From an uncultured Saprospiraceae bacterium (lineage in GTDB: Bacteria > Bacteroidota > Bacteroidia > Chitinophagales > Saprospiraceae): 64,000 nt of DNA. Below are positions 33,671 to 42,453 of this stretch, piece by piece (the stretch's first letter is position 1; each line of letters begins with the position of its first letter). The stretch lies in assembly GCA_937981555.1 (NCBI GenBank), contig CALJOK010000026.1, positions 1 through 64,000 on the forward strand. Reading direction: 5' to 3'. A program made the position numbers and the translations under genes. Under the pieces are notes generated by a model, which did not search any database, was not told the DNA's origin, and was given only the letters and a program-made list of their open reading frames with translations.

Positions 33671-35131
33671 CTAGTTAGTTTTCCAAAAATAAGGTGTAAA
33701 CAAAATCAATATTGTAAACAATTCCAACCTTCCTAACAACATCAAAAACGATAAAAACCATTTCCCCAAATCAGGAATATGTGCAAAATTATCGACCGGT
33801 CCAACTGCTCCAATTCCTGGGCCAACATTTCCAATCGCAGTAGCCACAGCTCCAAAAGCAGTCATCAATGGTTGATCATAATTTTTTAAAATCATTGCCA
33901 TGATAATTGATCCTGAGAAAAATATTCCCAAGTAAATTAAAAGGAAAACTAAAATATGAGTCAATACTTTTTGTGCGACTAAATGGCCATCTACTTTAGT
34001 TCGGATCAATGCACGTGGATGCAATAATCGCTTAAATTCTAAAAAAGTATTTTTGATTAAAACTAAATGTCGAATCACTTTTATTCCTCCACTTGTCGAT
34101 CCTGCACATCCTCCAATAAATAATAGACAAAAGAAAACCAAAGTCAGTCCAGGAGACCAAGAAGTATAATCTGCCGAAACAAAACCAGTTGTCGTAATGA
34201 TGGATACAATCTGAAAAGTAGAGTCTCGAAACGATTGTTCTAACGAATGATCTGTAAAATTATAAACCAAACAAGTAATAAAAAACATTAAACCTAACAA
34301 CAATATCACGTAGGCTTTAAACTCATCACTTTTCCAAACTTTTTTCAATTCTCCTTTCAATCCAAAATAAATAATCGTGTAATTTGTTCCTGCTAGAAAC
34401 ATAAAAAAAGTTAATAAATACTGAATTAAAGGAACATCGAAATGAGCAATGCTATCATTTTTTGTAGAAAATCCTCCTGTCGCCATAGTCGTCAATCCAT
34501 GATTGATCGAGTCATAAAAATTCATTCCACACAGATATAAAAGGAAAGTAAGCAAGGCAGTTAGACCAACATAAATTAACCACAATCGTTTGGCCGTTTC
34601 TTTAATTCTAGGATGAATTTTGTCGGAGGTTGGTCCTGGAGCTTCGGCAATAAAAAGTTCTACTCCACCAATTCCAAGCAAAGGAAAAAGAGCAACTGTC
34701 AATACAATAATTCCCATTCCTCCTATCCATTGCGTTAAGCTTCGCCAAAATAAAACTCCTTTAGGAACTGCCTCAATATCATTAATCACGGAAGCACCTG
34801 TAGTTGTCAAACCTGAAATACTTTCAAAAAAAGCATTCGTAAAATCCGAAAGGACTCCACTAAATAAATAGGGTAACATACTCACTAATCCCATCGCCAA
34901 CCACCCTAAGGCTACAATTAAATAACCTTCCCGTTTCCCTACTTTTTCTTGATTTTTGTTAGAATACCAAAGTCCTAATCCTGATAAACCTGTAACTAAC
35001 GCGGAACAAAAAAGTGCCGCCGCATCTTCTCCTCCATAGTAAAAGGAGAAAGGAAGTGAACTCAACATTAATGCACCAAGTACCATTAATAGAACTCCCA
35101 AGACTTTAAGAACAGCACCTATCTTAATCAT
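33671..35131 (-). CDS. trkH: Potassium uptake channel TrkH
   Basis: A 486-residue integral membrane protein, with the four pore loops of the TrkH/KtrB family visible: TTTGASV, TMATGGFST, TTTGFVS and AIGNVGPG, each providing the selectivity-filter glycine between paired helices. K+ passes through this pore under control of the RCK subunit encoded just upstream. The start codon overlaps the trkA stop by 1 bp (35131), so the two are translationally coupled. The C-terminus ends with a positively charged tail. Confidence 0.95.
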   Translation of the reverse strand: MIKIGAVLKVLGVLLMVLGALMLSSLPFSFYYGGEDAAALFCSALVTGLSGLGLWYSNKNQEKVGKREGYLIVALGWLAMGLVSMLPYLFSGVLSDFTNAFFESISGLTTTGASVINDIEAVPKGVLFWRSLTQWIGGMGIIVLTVALFPLLGIGGVELFIAEAPGPTSDKIHPRIKETAKRLWLIYVGLTALLTFLLYLCGMNFYDSINHGLTTMATGGFSTKNDSIAHFDVPLIQYLLTFFMFLAGTNYTIIYFGLKGELKKVWKSDEFKAYVILLLGLMFFITCLVYNFTDHSLEQSFRDSTFQIVSIITTTGFVSADYTSWSPGLTLVFFCLLFIGGCAGSTSGGIKVIRHLVLIKNTFLEFKRLLHPRALIRTKVDGHLVAQKVLTHILVFLLIYLGIFFSGSIIMAMILKNYDQPLMTAFGAVATAIGNVGPGIGAVGPVDNFAHIPDLGKWFLSFLMLLGRLELFTILILFTPYFWKTN

Positions 35132-36468
35132 TATTTAAAAATTTCTTCTACCTGATGTATGGCTTCTGGCAAAGCAAAAACTATTACTTTATCATTGATC
35201 TCAAAAAGAAAATCACCACTTGGAATAAAACTATTTTCTCCTCGAATAACTCCCGCAATAATTGAGTGAGTAGGTAAATGAAGATCACTAATACAGTTTC
35301 TAAGGAGCCTATTTCTTTTATGAATTTCAAATTCTATCACTTCCGCCTCTACTCCATGCAAACTAGCAATCGCTTCCACTTTTCCTTTTCTGACAAATCT
35401 GAAGATGTTATTTGCCGCAATTAATTTTTTATTAATAATGGTATCCACTCCTATATTTTGAGAAATATGCGTGTAATTGACATTATCCACCAAAGCAATA
35501 GTTTTATAGACATCCATATGCTCTGCCATCAAACTTGTCACAATATTCGTCTCATCATTTGCTGTCAAAGCAATAAATGCATCCATTTGTTCTAGCCCTT
35601 CTTCTTTCAAAATATCCACATTACTCGGATCAGCATGGATGACTAAAGTGTTATTAAGATTTTCGGCAAACAGCTTTGCTCTATTCTTATTTTTCACCAC
35701 GACAGAAACGGAATATTTATTTTGAATCAATTCTGCTGTTCGAAAAGCAAGTGAAGTTTCACCAGCAATCATTACTTTTTTTATAGGTTGTAATTGCGTT
35801 CCTACAAACTGTAATATTGCATCCATTGACTCAGCAACTGAAGCAATATATAAGTGATCGCCTTTGATTAGTTTGGTTGAACTACGTGGAATGATCGTCT
35901 TATGTCCTCGCAAAAGAGCAATTCCTCGAAAGGTAAAATCATTAGATTGATCAATCTCACCAATCGTTTTATTGATGAGTGGGCAGGTCGTATCTAGAGT
36001 AAATCCAACAATGGAGATTCTTCCTTTTTCAAATTCAAAAACATCCGTAAATGAACCTCGTTGAAGTAATCGTTCTATTTCTTGGGCGGCCAGAAGTTGT
36101 GGAGAAATGAGTACATCGACACCCAATTTTTTAAAATTCTCTTTTTGTTGTTGTTCAAAATATTCAGGATTGTTCACTCTGGCAATTGTTCTTTTCGCGC
36201 CTCGTTGCTTTGCCATAATTGCCAAAAGAAGATTGGTAGAACCAGAAGTCGTCACCGCCAAAAACAAATCCGTATTTGAAATCTTTGCATCTTCCAAAAC
36301 ATGAATTGATGCTGCATCACCTAAGATGGTCATCACATCTAAATGTGTTGAAACATGATCCAATATCTCCTCATCTGTATCTATCAAGGTGATATCTTGG
36401 TTTTCCTTGGCTAATAATTCGGCTAAATGGAATCCAACTGCGCCAGCACCTGCTATAATTATCTTCAT
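35131..36468 (-). CDS. trkA: Trk system regulatory subunit TrkA
   Basis: A 445-residue cytoplasmic protein starting at the ATG at 36468; an upstream in-frame start at 36495 adds nine residues that precede the Rossmann strand. Two RCK_N domains are present: the first has an intact dinucleotide motif GAGAVG with the acidic LIDTDEE, the second (about 225-345) a degenerate IAGETSLAF. Each is followed by an RCK_C domain. It binds NAD(H)/nucleotides and gates the TrkH pore. A -7 element lies at 36591. Confidence 0.94.
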   Translation of the reverse strand: MKIIIAGAGAVGFHLAELLAKENQDITLIDTDEEILDHVSTHLDVMTILGDAASIHVLEDAKISNTDLFLAVTTSGSTNLLLAIMAKQRGAKRTIARVNNPEYFEQQQKENFKKLGVDVLISPQLLAAQEIERLLQRGSFTDVFEFEKGRISIVGFTLDTTCPLINKTIGEIDQSNDFTFRGIALLRGHKTIIPRSSTKLIKGDHLYIASVAESMDAILQFVGTQLQPIKKVMIAGETSLAFRTAELIQNKYSVSVVVKNKNRAKLFAENLNNTLVIHADPSNVDILKEEGLEQMDAFIALTANDETNIVTSLMAEHMDVYKTIALVDNVNYTHISQNIGVDTIINKKLIAANNIFRFVRKGKVEAIASLHGVEAEVIEFEIHKRNRLLRNCISDLHLPTHSIIAGVIRGENSFIPSGDFLFEINDKVIVFALPEAIHQVEEIFK

Positions 36469-36590
36469 GAACTTTTTATTAATAAAAAAAAACACCGCCT
36501 CCTTAACTTAATCTACTGATAATCAAACCTTTACACACTAAAAAAGTTGAGTTTTTGAACTATAGTTTTTAGATCTCAAAAATTAAGGTG

Positions 36591-36598
36591 CAAAATTA
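36591..36598 (-). promoter_or_regulatory. Predicted -7 promoter element of trkA-trkH
   Basis: On the minus strand TAATTTTG, matching TAnnTTTG, 123 bp before the trkA start; a longer leader than for the other promoters here, so less certain. Confidence 0.35.
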
Positions 36599-36728
36599 AA
36601 CATTTACCCATTCCAAAATTCAATTTTAACAAAAAAAACAATTGAGAAATGTCATTTAATTTTTCCCACCAACTTCATTAGTTCCTATTTTTTTTACATA
36701 TTTGATTTTTTGAAAAAAACAAATCAGT

Positions 36729-37769
36729 ATGTACATAAAAAAGAATTTTTCAATTGGAGATGTTTTCCGATTTAGTGGAGGTCATTTAATTTGGTTAACG
36801 GTATGGTCTTCTTCGGTCGCAATATTTTATGAATTTTTTCATTGGGATTTTTTGCATATTCCATGGCTGCCCGTTTCCGTCATTGGTACAGCAGTCGCCT
36901 TTTATGTCGGTTTTAAAAATAATAGTGCCTATGATCGACTTTGGGAAGCTCGAAAAATCTGGGGAGCAATTATCAATGGTAGCCGAATGTGGGGAAGTAA
37001 TGTAAAAGGATTCGTGAGCAATCAATTTTCTGAAAAAGATTACTCAAAGGAAGAACTCGCTGCTATTCATAAAAAATTAATGTACAGACATATTGCATGG
37101 TTGTATGCTTTACGAAGTCAATTATTGATTCCTACTCCTTGGGAACACATCAGTCAAGATGGCCATGTAAAAAAGACAACTGAAAAACGAATGAAACGTT
37201 TTGGTCTCGGGCTTAGTAATGCTGATGGCGTAACTGAAAAAGAACTGGAAGCATACCTTCCTAAAGAAGAAGTCACTCGTTTAATTAATTTTAAAAATAC
37301 CGCTACGCAAATCATCGATCAACAATCGCAAGACCTTCAACATCTTCGAAAACTAGATTTGATTGATGATTTCCGACATATGGAATTACAAAAACTACTC
37401 AATGATTTTTATACGCATCAAGGTAAATGTGAACGGATCAAAAAATTTCCTTTACCTCGTCAATATGGAAGTATGAGTTTTATTTTTGTTGGAATTTTTA
37501 TTTTCCTTTTGCCCTTAGGGATGGTTTCTGAATTTCATAAATTGGGAGAACATGGTGCATGGGTATCGATTCCATTTACGGTATTGATTGGTTGGGTTTA
37601 TTTGATGATGGAGTTGGTGGGAGATTATTCAGAGAATCCATTTGAAGGTTTAGGAAATGATATTCCGATGTTGTCGCTTTGTCGAGTAATTGAGATTGAT
37701 TTGAAACAAATGTTGGGAGAGACAGATATTCCGCCAGCGGTAGAGGCAAAGAATGGAATTTTAATGTGA
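36729..37769 (+). CDS. Bestrophin-family membrane channel
   Basis: A 346-residue protein of the bacterial bestrophin (UPF0187) family. TM segments are around 20-65 and 250-295, with the conserved FKNNSAYDRLWEARKIWG after the second TM and FVGIFIFLLPLGMVSEF, YSENPFEGLGNDIPM near the end; the latter is the family's conserved C-terminal signature. Bacterial bestrophins form pentameric cation- or anion-conducting channels. Divergent from trkA-trkH, which may indicate a shared role in ion homeostasis (inference). Confidence 0.92.
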   Translation: MYIKKNFSIGDVFRFSGGHLIWLTVWSSSVAIFYEFFHWDFLHIPWLPVSVIGTAVAFYVGFKNNSAYDRLWEARKIWGAIINGSRMWGSNVKGFVSNQFSEKDYSKEELAAIHKKLMYRHIAWLYALRSQLLIPTPWEHISQDGHVKKTTEKRMKRFGLGLSNADGVTEKELEAYLPKEEVTRLINFKNTATQIIDQQSQDLQHLRKLDLIDDFRHMELQKLLNDFYTHQGKCERIKKFPLPRQYGSMSFIFVGIFIFLLPLGMVSEFHKLGEHGAWVSIPFTVLIGWVYLMMELVGDYSENPFEGLGNDIPMLSLCRVIEIDLKQMLGETDIPPAVEAKNGILM

Positions 37770-37789
37770 TTTTTTTTGCCGATGACTAG

Positions 37790-37859
37790 GACTGACTTTT
37801 GTTATGACTTTCCGCTGAGATTATAACCTGCCTGCGAAATGTCTAATAAAAAGTCAGTC
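37790..37859. repeat. Inverted repeat between convergent genes (type E)
   Basis: A perfect 11-bp pair, GACTGACTTTT (37790-37800) and AAAAGTCAGTC (37849-37859), with 48 bp between. It lies between the convergent bestrophin and small secreted protein genes and may act as a terminator-like structure or be a repeat family member. Confidence 0.55.
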
Positions 37860-37875
37860 TTAATGAGCTGTAAAA

Positions 37876-38226
37876 CTAATCCGTTTTCTCTTTTTTCTTA
37901 AAAGTATATTTCTCTCTATTTTGGTCTTTACGATAAATTGAGTCTACTAACTCCCATCCATTTTGATTCATAAAATTCATTAATTGGACTAATCCATTAA
38001 ATTCAACCAATTCCCTTTCTTTGTTTTTTATTTTGGTTTTTGTAGTCCACGATTTGACACCTTGTCCATAATCTAAAATAATATTCATGGTCTTTTTAAA
38101 ACCAATTACTGCTGAAATTTGGCAATATTGAATTTCATCATCAACATTTATATCTACCCCATCAACATAGATTTGAGAAAATAAAGAAACTGGAAGAAAA
38201 AGAAACAAGAAGAATAGTTTTTTCAT
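37876..38226 (-). CDS. Small secreted protein of unknown function
   Basis: A 116-residue protein with a signal peptide (1-18, ending SLFSQ) and a compact mature part of about 98 residues. There are no cysteine motifs or recognisable domains; the C-terminal 12 residues are very Lys/Glu-rich. The start codon lies after about 75 bp of AT-rich sequence. A single gene. Confidence 0.6.
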   Translation of the reverse strand: MKKLFFLFLFLPVSLFSQIYVDGVDINVDDEIQYCQISAVIGFKKTMNIILDYGQGVKSWTTKTKIKNKERELVEFNGLVQLMNFMNQNGWELVDSIYRKDQNREKYTFKKKEKTD

Positions 38227-38300
38227 CTCTAATATTTTTTTTTATAAAAATAGGAAAACTTCCTTCTATTTCTAGAATTCAAAATCTTAATCTTTTCATA

Positions 38301-38333
38301 AAAAAAGCGAAGCCCTTTTCGAAGCTTCGCTTA
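38301..38333. terminator. Intrinsic terminator of the aminotransferase gene
   Basis: A 9-bp perfect stem AAGCGAAGC (38305-38313) / GCTTCGCTT (38324-38332) with a 10-nt loop; on the minus strand it is followed by T6. It lies downstream of ilvE. Confidence 0.75.
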
Positions 38334-38363
38334 ATTATTTTCCAAAAAATTTAATCTTAAAAA

Positions 38364-39443
38364 TTAAACTTTCGCAGTCTCTCGTTTCACAGGAACCACC
38401 CATCCAAATTTATCAGCGACTTCTCCACTTCGGATTCCGTTAATTGTATTTTTCAACATATGTGCAATCTTATGCGTTTCGATTGGAGGCATTTTCATAT
38501 CCACACCATCATAAGAAATCAATTCCACATTTGAAATAACCGCAGCCGTTCCAGCTCCAAATATTTCAGTTAAACGACCATCTTTATGAGCTGCTACAAT
38601 TTCATGAATATCAACCAACCGTTCTTCCACTTCAATTCCTTGATCCTTTAAAATATGAAGAATCATTTTTCGAGTAATCCCTTTTAGGATAGTTCCATTC
38701 GTTTCAGGAGTCACTACTTTTCCGTCGATGACAAAAAAGATATTCATCGTTCCTACCTCTTGTACATATTTAAATTCCTTCGCGTCCAACCATAAAATTT
38801 GATCGTAACCTTTTTCCATTGCCTTCCTAGCTGGGTATAAAGATGCAGCATAATTACCTGCCGTTTTTGCCTCTCCTACTCCACCATGTGCTGCTCTGAT
38901 ATATTGAGTATCAGCCAACAATTTCACCGGTTTTGGATAGTAAGGGCCAACAGGTCCAGTAATGATCAAAAACTTATACGTCTCAGAAACAGCTACTCCT
39001 AATTTTGCATCCATCGCAAACATAACTGGTCGAATATAAAGTGCACTTCCTTCTTTTTGAGGAATCCATCCACTTTCCATACCAACTAGTTCATGCAAGG
39101 CTTGCAAAAATAAATCTTCAGGTACATGAGGCATACACATTCTATCAGCAGAAGCATTCAGTCTTTGTACATGTAATTCAGGTCGTAATAAGGCAGGCGT
39201 TCCATCAGTCATTTTGGAAGCTTTCATTCCTTCAAAAATGGATTGCCCATAATGTAAAGCCAAGTTGACTGGACTCAATTCTAATGGTGCAAAAGGAATA
39301 ATTTGTAGATTCGTCCATTCTCCATCAATGTAATCCGCAGAAAACATATGGTCAGAAAACAATTTTCCAAATGGAATATTGTCAAAATCGATTTCAGAAA
39401 GACGAGATTTGTTAACTTTGATTGTTTCTATTTTATAACTCAT
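38364..39443 (-). CDS. ilvE: Branched-chain amino acid aminotransferase
   Basis: A 359-residue PLP enzyme of fold type IV. GQSIFEGMKA near the N-terminus, LYIRPVMFA, the PLP-lysine segment GEAKTAGNYAAS (around residue 190), EVGTMNIFFVI and TNGTILKGITR match the class IV aminotransferase IlvE long form. It transfers amino groups between glutamate and the branched-chain 2-oxo acids, the last step of Leu, Ile and Val synthesis. It is monocistronic, with a promoter element at 39464. Confidence 0.95.
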   Translation of the reverse strand: MSYKIETIKVNKSRLSEIDFDNIPFGKLFSDHMFSADYIDGEWTNLQIIPFAPLELSPVNLALHYGQSIFEGMKASKMTDGTPALLRPELHVQRLNASADRMCMPHVPEDLFLQALHELVGMESGWIPQKEGSALYIRPVMFAMDAKLGVAVSETYKFLIITGPVGPYYPKPVKLLADTQYIRAAHGGVGEAKTAGNYAASLYPARKAMEKGYDQILWLDAKEFKYVQEVGTMNIFFVIDGKVVTPETNGTILKGITRKMILHILKDQGIEVEERLVDIHEIVAAHKDGRLTEIFGAGTAAVISNVELISYDGVDMKMPPIETHKIAHMLKNTINGIRSGEVADKFGWVVPVKRETAKV

Positions 39444-39463
39444 AATTTTAACGGGTTTTTTTT

Positions 39464-39471
39464 CAAAAATA
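39464..39471 (-). promoter_or_regulatory. Predicted -7 promoter element of ilvE
   Basis: On the minus strand TATTTTTG, matching TAnnTTTG, 20 bp before the start at 39443. Confidence 0.55.
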
Positions 39472-39550
39472 ATAAAATCAATCCACTTTTTCTAACGTTT
39501 TTGATTAAAATACAAATTTTTATTCTTTATTGTGTAAAAAAAACACTTAG

Positions 39551-40024
39551 ATGGAAAATGATATTTCGCAAAGCACTTTTTTAGACTTTTCAGTTATTCC
39601 GCTTAAAGAACCACTTGAGATACTCGAAAAATGTGATGGAAGCAACCAAAAAAAGCTACTCGTCGTCTTTAATGAGAATGATGAAAGTGAGGAACGTTTT
39701 GAATTTTTAAAGAAAATTCTTGCTGCCGCAAAATTCGATATAAAGGAAGATATCCTTCTTTTGAAGTTAACTCCAGAAGAAACATTTAGTTTCATCGCAT
39801 TACGGACAAAAGTAAAACAAACTCATTCTTCTGGTGGCATTGACAATTTGTTAATTTTTGGTTTTGAACCAAAACACTTTGGATTGAATCTCGAAGTTCA
39901 AAAATATGTTCCTTTTCATTTTTATGAAAGTGGATTTTTGTTTGCAGATGGATTGTCGATGATTGAAAATGATAAAGCGCTGAAAGGAGCACTTTGGGGA
40001 GGAATGAAGGAACTCTTTTTATAA
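39551..40024 (+). CDS. Hypothetical cytoplasmic protein
   Basis: A 157-residue protein without signal peptide or TM segments; the composition is normal (acidic, with alternating strands and helices). Strand-like KLLVVFN, LLIFGFEP and a C-terminal FADGLSMIENDKALKGALWGGMKELF suggest a small alpha/beta protein. I do not recognise the family; no catalytic motif is evident. It is divergent from ilvE and separated from rdgB by a palindromic repeat. Confidence 0.6.
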   Translation: MENDISQSTFLDFSVIPLKEPLEILEKCDGSNQKKLLVVFNENDESEERFEFLKKILAAAKFDIKEDILLLKLTPEETFSFIALRTKVKQTHSSGGIDNLLIFGFEPKHFGLNLEVQKYVPFHFYESGFLFADGLSMIENDKALKGALWGGMKELFL

Positions 40025-40027
40025 AAA

Positions 40028-40128
40028 CTTGCCACAGACCTGCGCAGACTTAACTAACTCTCCCATTGTGTTGTTTTTAGATAACACTTTTTGGGAAAGT
40101 CAGTTAAGTCTGCGCAGGTCTGTTGCCA
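40028..40128. repeat. Palindromic element, type B
   Basis: Inverted arms with a 22-bp perfect core: ACAGACCTGCGCAGACTTAA at 40034 onward and its complement ending at 40123. After one mismatch the arms continue for 3 bp. The inner part has nested partial complementarity (TCCCA/TGGGA; GTGTT/ATAACAC). It has the same architecture as family A but no sequence in common, and lies just before rdgB. No second copy is seen in the window. Confidence 0.75.
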
Positions 40129-40143
40129 ATCATAAAATTCTTT

Positions 40144-40728
40144 ATGCAAAAAATAGTATTTGCCACAGGCAATCCAAATAAAATAAAAGAAGTAAAAGAA
40201 TTGCTCAATAATCAATTTGAAATCATCGGACTCAAAGACATCGGTTGCCACGAAGATATTCCAGAAACACAACCGACCATCGAAGGCAACGCTTTGCAAA
40301 AAGCAAGATACGTCGTCGATAATTATGGCGTCAATTGTTTTGCTGAAGACACCGGTCTAGAAATCGAAAGCCTGAATATGGAACCTGGAGTTTACTCTGC
40401 ACGCTATGCAGGGGAACAAAGAAACTCTGAAGACAATATGAATTTAGTTTTAGAAAAATTAAAAAACCAAGACAATCGAAAGGCAAGATTTAAAACGGTC
40501 GTGGCATTAATTATTGATGGAGAAGAATTTACTTTTGAAGGAATTGTCAATGGTCAAATTGCTTTTGAAAAAACAGGAAAAGATGGCTTTGGCTACGATC
40601 CTATTTTTTTACCAGAAGATCAAAAAATTAGCTTCGCTGAAATGGGAAGTGGTGAGAAAAATAAAATTAGTCACCGTGGACGAGCAGTTCGCCAATTAAT
40701 CGAGTGGCTTTCTAACAAATACAACTAA
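40144..40728 (+). CDS. rdgB: Non-canonical purine NTP pyrophosphatase (RdgB/HAM1)
   Basis: A 194-residue protein starting at the ATG at 40144 (an upstream in-frame ATT/ATG-type extension at 40123 would place seven residues in the repeat). Diagnostic motifs are FATGNPNKIKEV, FAEDTGLEIESL, YSARYAG and GFGYDPIFLP, ending in a helix with SHRGRAVRQL. The family hydrolyses XTP, dITP and ITP to the monophosphate, keeping deaminated purines out of DNA and RNA. It follows the type B element directly. Confidence 0.95.
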   Translation: MQKIVFATGNPNKIKEVKELLNNQFEIIGLKDIGCHEDIPETQPTIEGNALQKARYVVDNYGVNCFAEDTGLEIESLNMEPGVYSARYAGEQRNSEDNMNLVLEKLKNQDNRKARFKTVVALIIDGEEFTFEGIVNGQIAFEKTGKDGFGYDPIFLPEDQKISFAEMGSGEKNKISHRGRAVRQLIEWLSNKYN

Positions 40729-40847
40729 CTGAAAACCAAACAATTACATATCATTCAGCAAAAAATGTTAGTAAATAATAATTCATATTTTTCACTAACG
40801 CTTTTCTAAATGCTATTTTAGGGTTAGAAACAATAAAACTAATCCGA

Positions 40848-41423
40848 ATGTCGAAACTAAATTTTAATCGTTTGGAAAAAACAACATACCTAGAAGGGAT
40901 TGTAACTCAAGATGTTTTAAAAGCATGCATTGCTGGACATCGAGAATCGCAAGAAATGTTATACCAATATTTTTCTCCGAAAATGTTTGGTATCTGTCTC
41001 CGATATGGACATGATTATTCTACTGCAGAAGATTTGCTGCAAGAAGGATTTATCAAGGTTTTTAACAAACTGCATATGTTCCGTTACGAGGGATCTTTTG
41101 AAGGATGGATGAAAAGAATTTTTATCAATACTTCCATTGAACATTATCGAAAGGCGAATAATCGAAAGTTTTTTGTAGAAATAGATCAAGCTAACGAGAT
41201 TGTTTTCGACAGTACCGTCATTGACCAACTAGCTACCCAAGACTTACTTAAATTGGTGCAAAAACTACCTGATGGTTATCGAACAGTTTTTAATTTATAT
41301 GCCATCGAAGGATACAATCATAAAGAAATTGGTAAAATGCTCGGCATCTCGGAAGGAACTTCCAAATCTCAATTAGCCCGAGCAAGAGCCACTTTAAAAA
41401 GAAATATTAAATTACTCAATTAA
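40848..41423 (+). CDS. ECF-type RNA polymerase sigma factor
   Basis: A 191-residue sigma-70 family protein with region 2 (LCLRYGHDYSTAEDLLQEGFIKVF) and region 4 (LPDGYRTVFNLYAIEGYNHKEIGKMLGIS, the helix-turn-helix), with no region 1.1 or 3. This is the extracytoplasmic-function group that directs specific promoters under the control of a cognate anti-sigma. The next gene, 3 bp downstream, encodes a single-TM protein that probably plays that role. Confidence 0.92.
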   Translation: MSKLNFNRLEKTTYLEGIVTQDVLKACIAGHRESQEMLYQYFSPKMFGICLRYGHDYSTAEDLLQEGFIKVFNKLHMFRYEGSFEGWMKRIFINTSIEHYRKANNRKFFVEIDQANEIVFDSTVIDQLATQDLLKLVQKLPDGYRTVFNLYAIEGYNHKEIGKMLGISEGTSKSQLARARATLKRNIKLLN

Positions 41424-41426
41424 CTG

Positions 41427-42116
41427 ATGCAACAAAATACTTCTAAAAACGGAGAGGAAATCTTCAAAGATAAATTGGCCAACTTCACTCCTCCTCCTCC
41501 TAATAATAATTGGCAAAAAATTGCTTCTCAACTTGAAGGAGAAGAGTTAGATGATTTCGCCAAAAATAATCTTAGCGAAATTGAACCTACTCCCAATCCT
41601 AAAATTTGGGCTAACATAAAACGTGAATTACCACTTTCTCTTCTAGTCAGAAATCAATTAAATTGGTTAAGTCGGATTGCCGCTGTTCTAATTATTTTTA
41701 TGGTCGCTATTTTATTTTTTGATAAAAAAGAAAACTCAAATAGTGAGACTGAAAATTTAGAAATGGCTTCGATTGATAGTCCTGATGAAAAAATAGAACA
41801 AGAAGAAAGTTCAGATTTTGTATTTGCAATTGGTATTGATGATAAAAAAGAAACTTCTGCAAGCGAAGAACTTTACTTAGAAGATGACAAAACTTTGGAA
41901 GATTTTTGGTCATCCTTAGAGGAAGAAGAAGATTTCATCTCAGCGGTAGATCAAGATGTTATTGATAAAAGTTTGCAACCACTTTTAAAATTACCTATCG
42001 AAAATTTGGAAGCAGCACTTCCTAACAAAAATAAAATTTCAAAAAAAACGATTTCTATTTTCGAACAAGATCCGATTACCTTCTCAAATGACGATGTGTT
42101 TTCTGATGAAAAATAA
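41427..42116 (+). CDS. Single-TM protein, probable anti-sigma partner
   Basis: A 229-residue protein with a cytoplasmic N-terminal part (1-80), one TM segment (about 86-105, RIAAVLIIFMVAILFF), and an acidic C-terminal tail (105-229, rich in Asp and Glu). No zinc-binding anti-sigma motif (HxxxCxxC) is present. Position 3 bp after the sigma gene and topology suggest an anti-sigma or sigma-modulating membrane protein; this is inference. Many Bacteroidota sigma partners have this shape and lack the ZAS motif. Confidence 0.65.
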   Translation: MQQNTSKNGEEIFKDKLANFTPPPPNNNWQKIASQLEGEELDDFAKNNLSEIEPTPNPKIWANIKRELPLSLLVRNQLNWLSRIAAVLIIFMVAILFFDKKENSNSETENLEMASIDSPDEKIEQEESSDFVFAIGIDDKKETSASEELYLEDDKTLEDFWSSLEEEEDFISAVDQDVIDKSLQPLLKLPIENLEAALPNKNKISKKTISIFEQDPITFSNDDVFSDEK

Positions 42117-42405
42117 ATTCTTTTTATAATAATTTAGTGTAACAAACAAAACGACAAATCCAACACGTAGAGATAAGGCATGCCTTGTCTCTATTTTTTT
42201 TTGAAAAAGGAATCAGGTTTCAAGTTGGTCGCTGCGCTCTCGATCAGAAATCAGGGGCTTCTTGTTTTTCTCAGAATGTAATCCATTTTTGCAAAATAAT
42301 GGGAATCCAAAAAGCCCCTGACTCCTGACAATCTGCCAAAGACAGATGACCTGAAATCTGCCCCCTTCTCCCCTTCGTCCAGTCAAATCAACATTTTATC
42401 CGTAA
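42117..42405. repeat. Gene-free gap with type D repeat (about 42208-42365)
   Basis: Between the sigma operon and the ABC operon lies a repeat with inner complementarity CAGGGGCTT / AAGCCCCTG around 42251-42314 and repeated copies of TCAG-type words (ATCAGGTTTCA, ATCAGAAATCAGG, CTGACTCCTGAC, CCTGAAATCTG). No ORF is credible. It resembles the REP-like intergenic sequences of other Bacteroidota. Confidence 0.5.
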
Positions 42406-42408
42406 TAA

Positions 42409-42439
42409 TTTGCCAACGAGCTATAGAAAGTTATTTTTG
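42409..42439 (+). promoter_or_regulatory. Promoter of the ABC operon (-33 and -7)
   Basis: A TTTG at 42409-42412 and TATTTTTG at 42432-42439 with 19 bp between, matching the -33/-7 arrangement of Bacteroidota promoters; the start codon is 14 bp downstream of the -7 box. Best-formed promoter in the window. Confidence 0.65.
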
Positions 42440-42453
42440 ATAAAAAATAAAAC

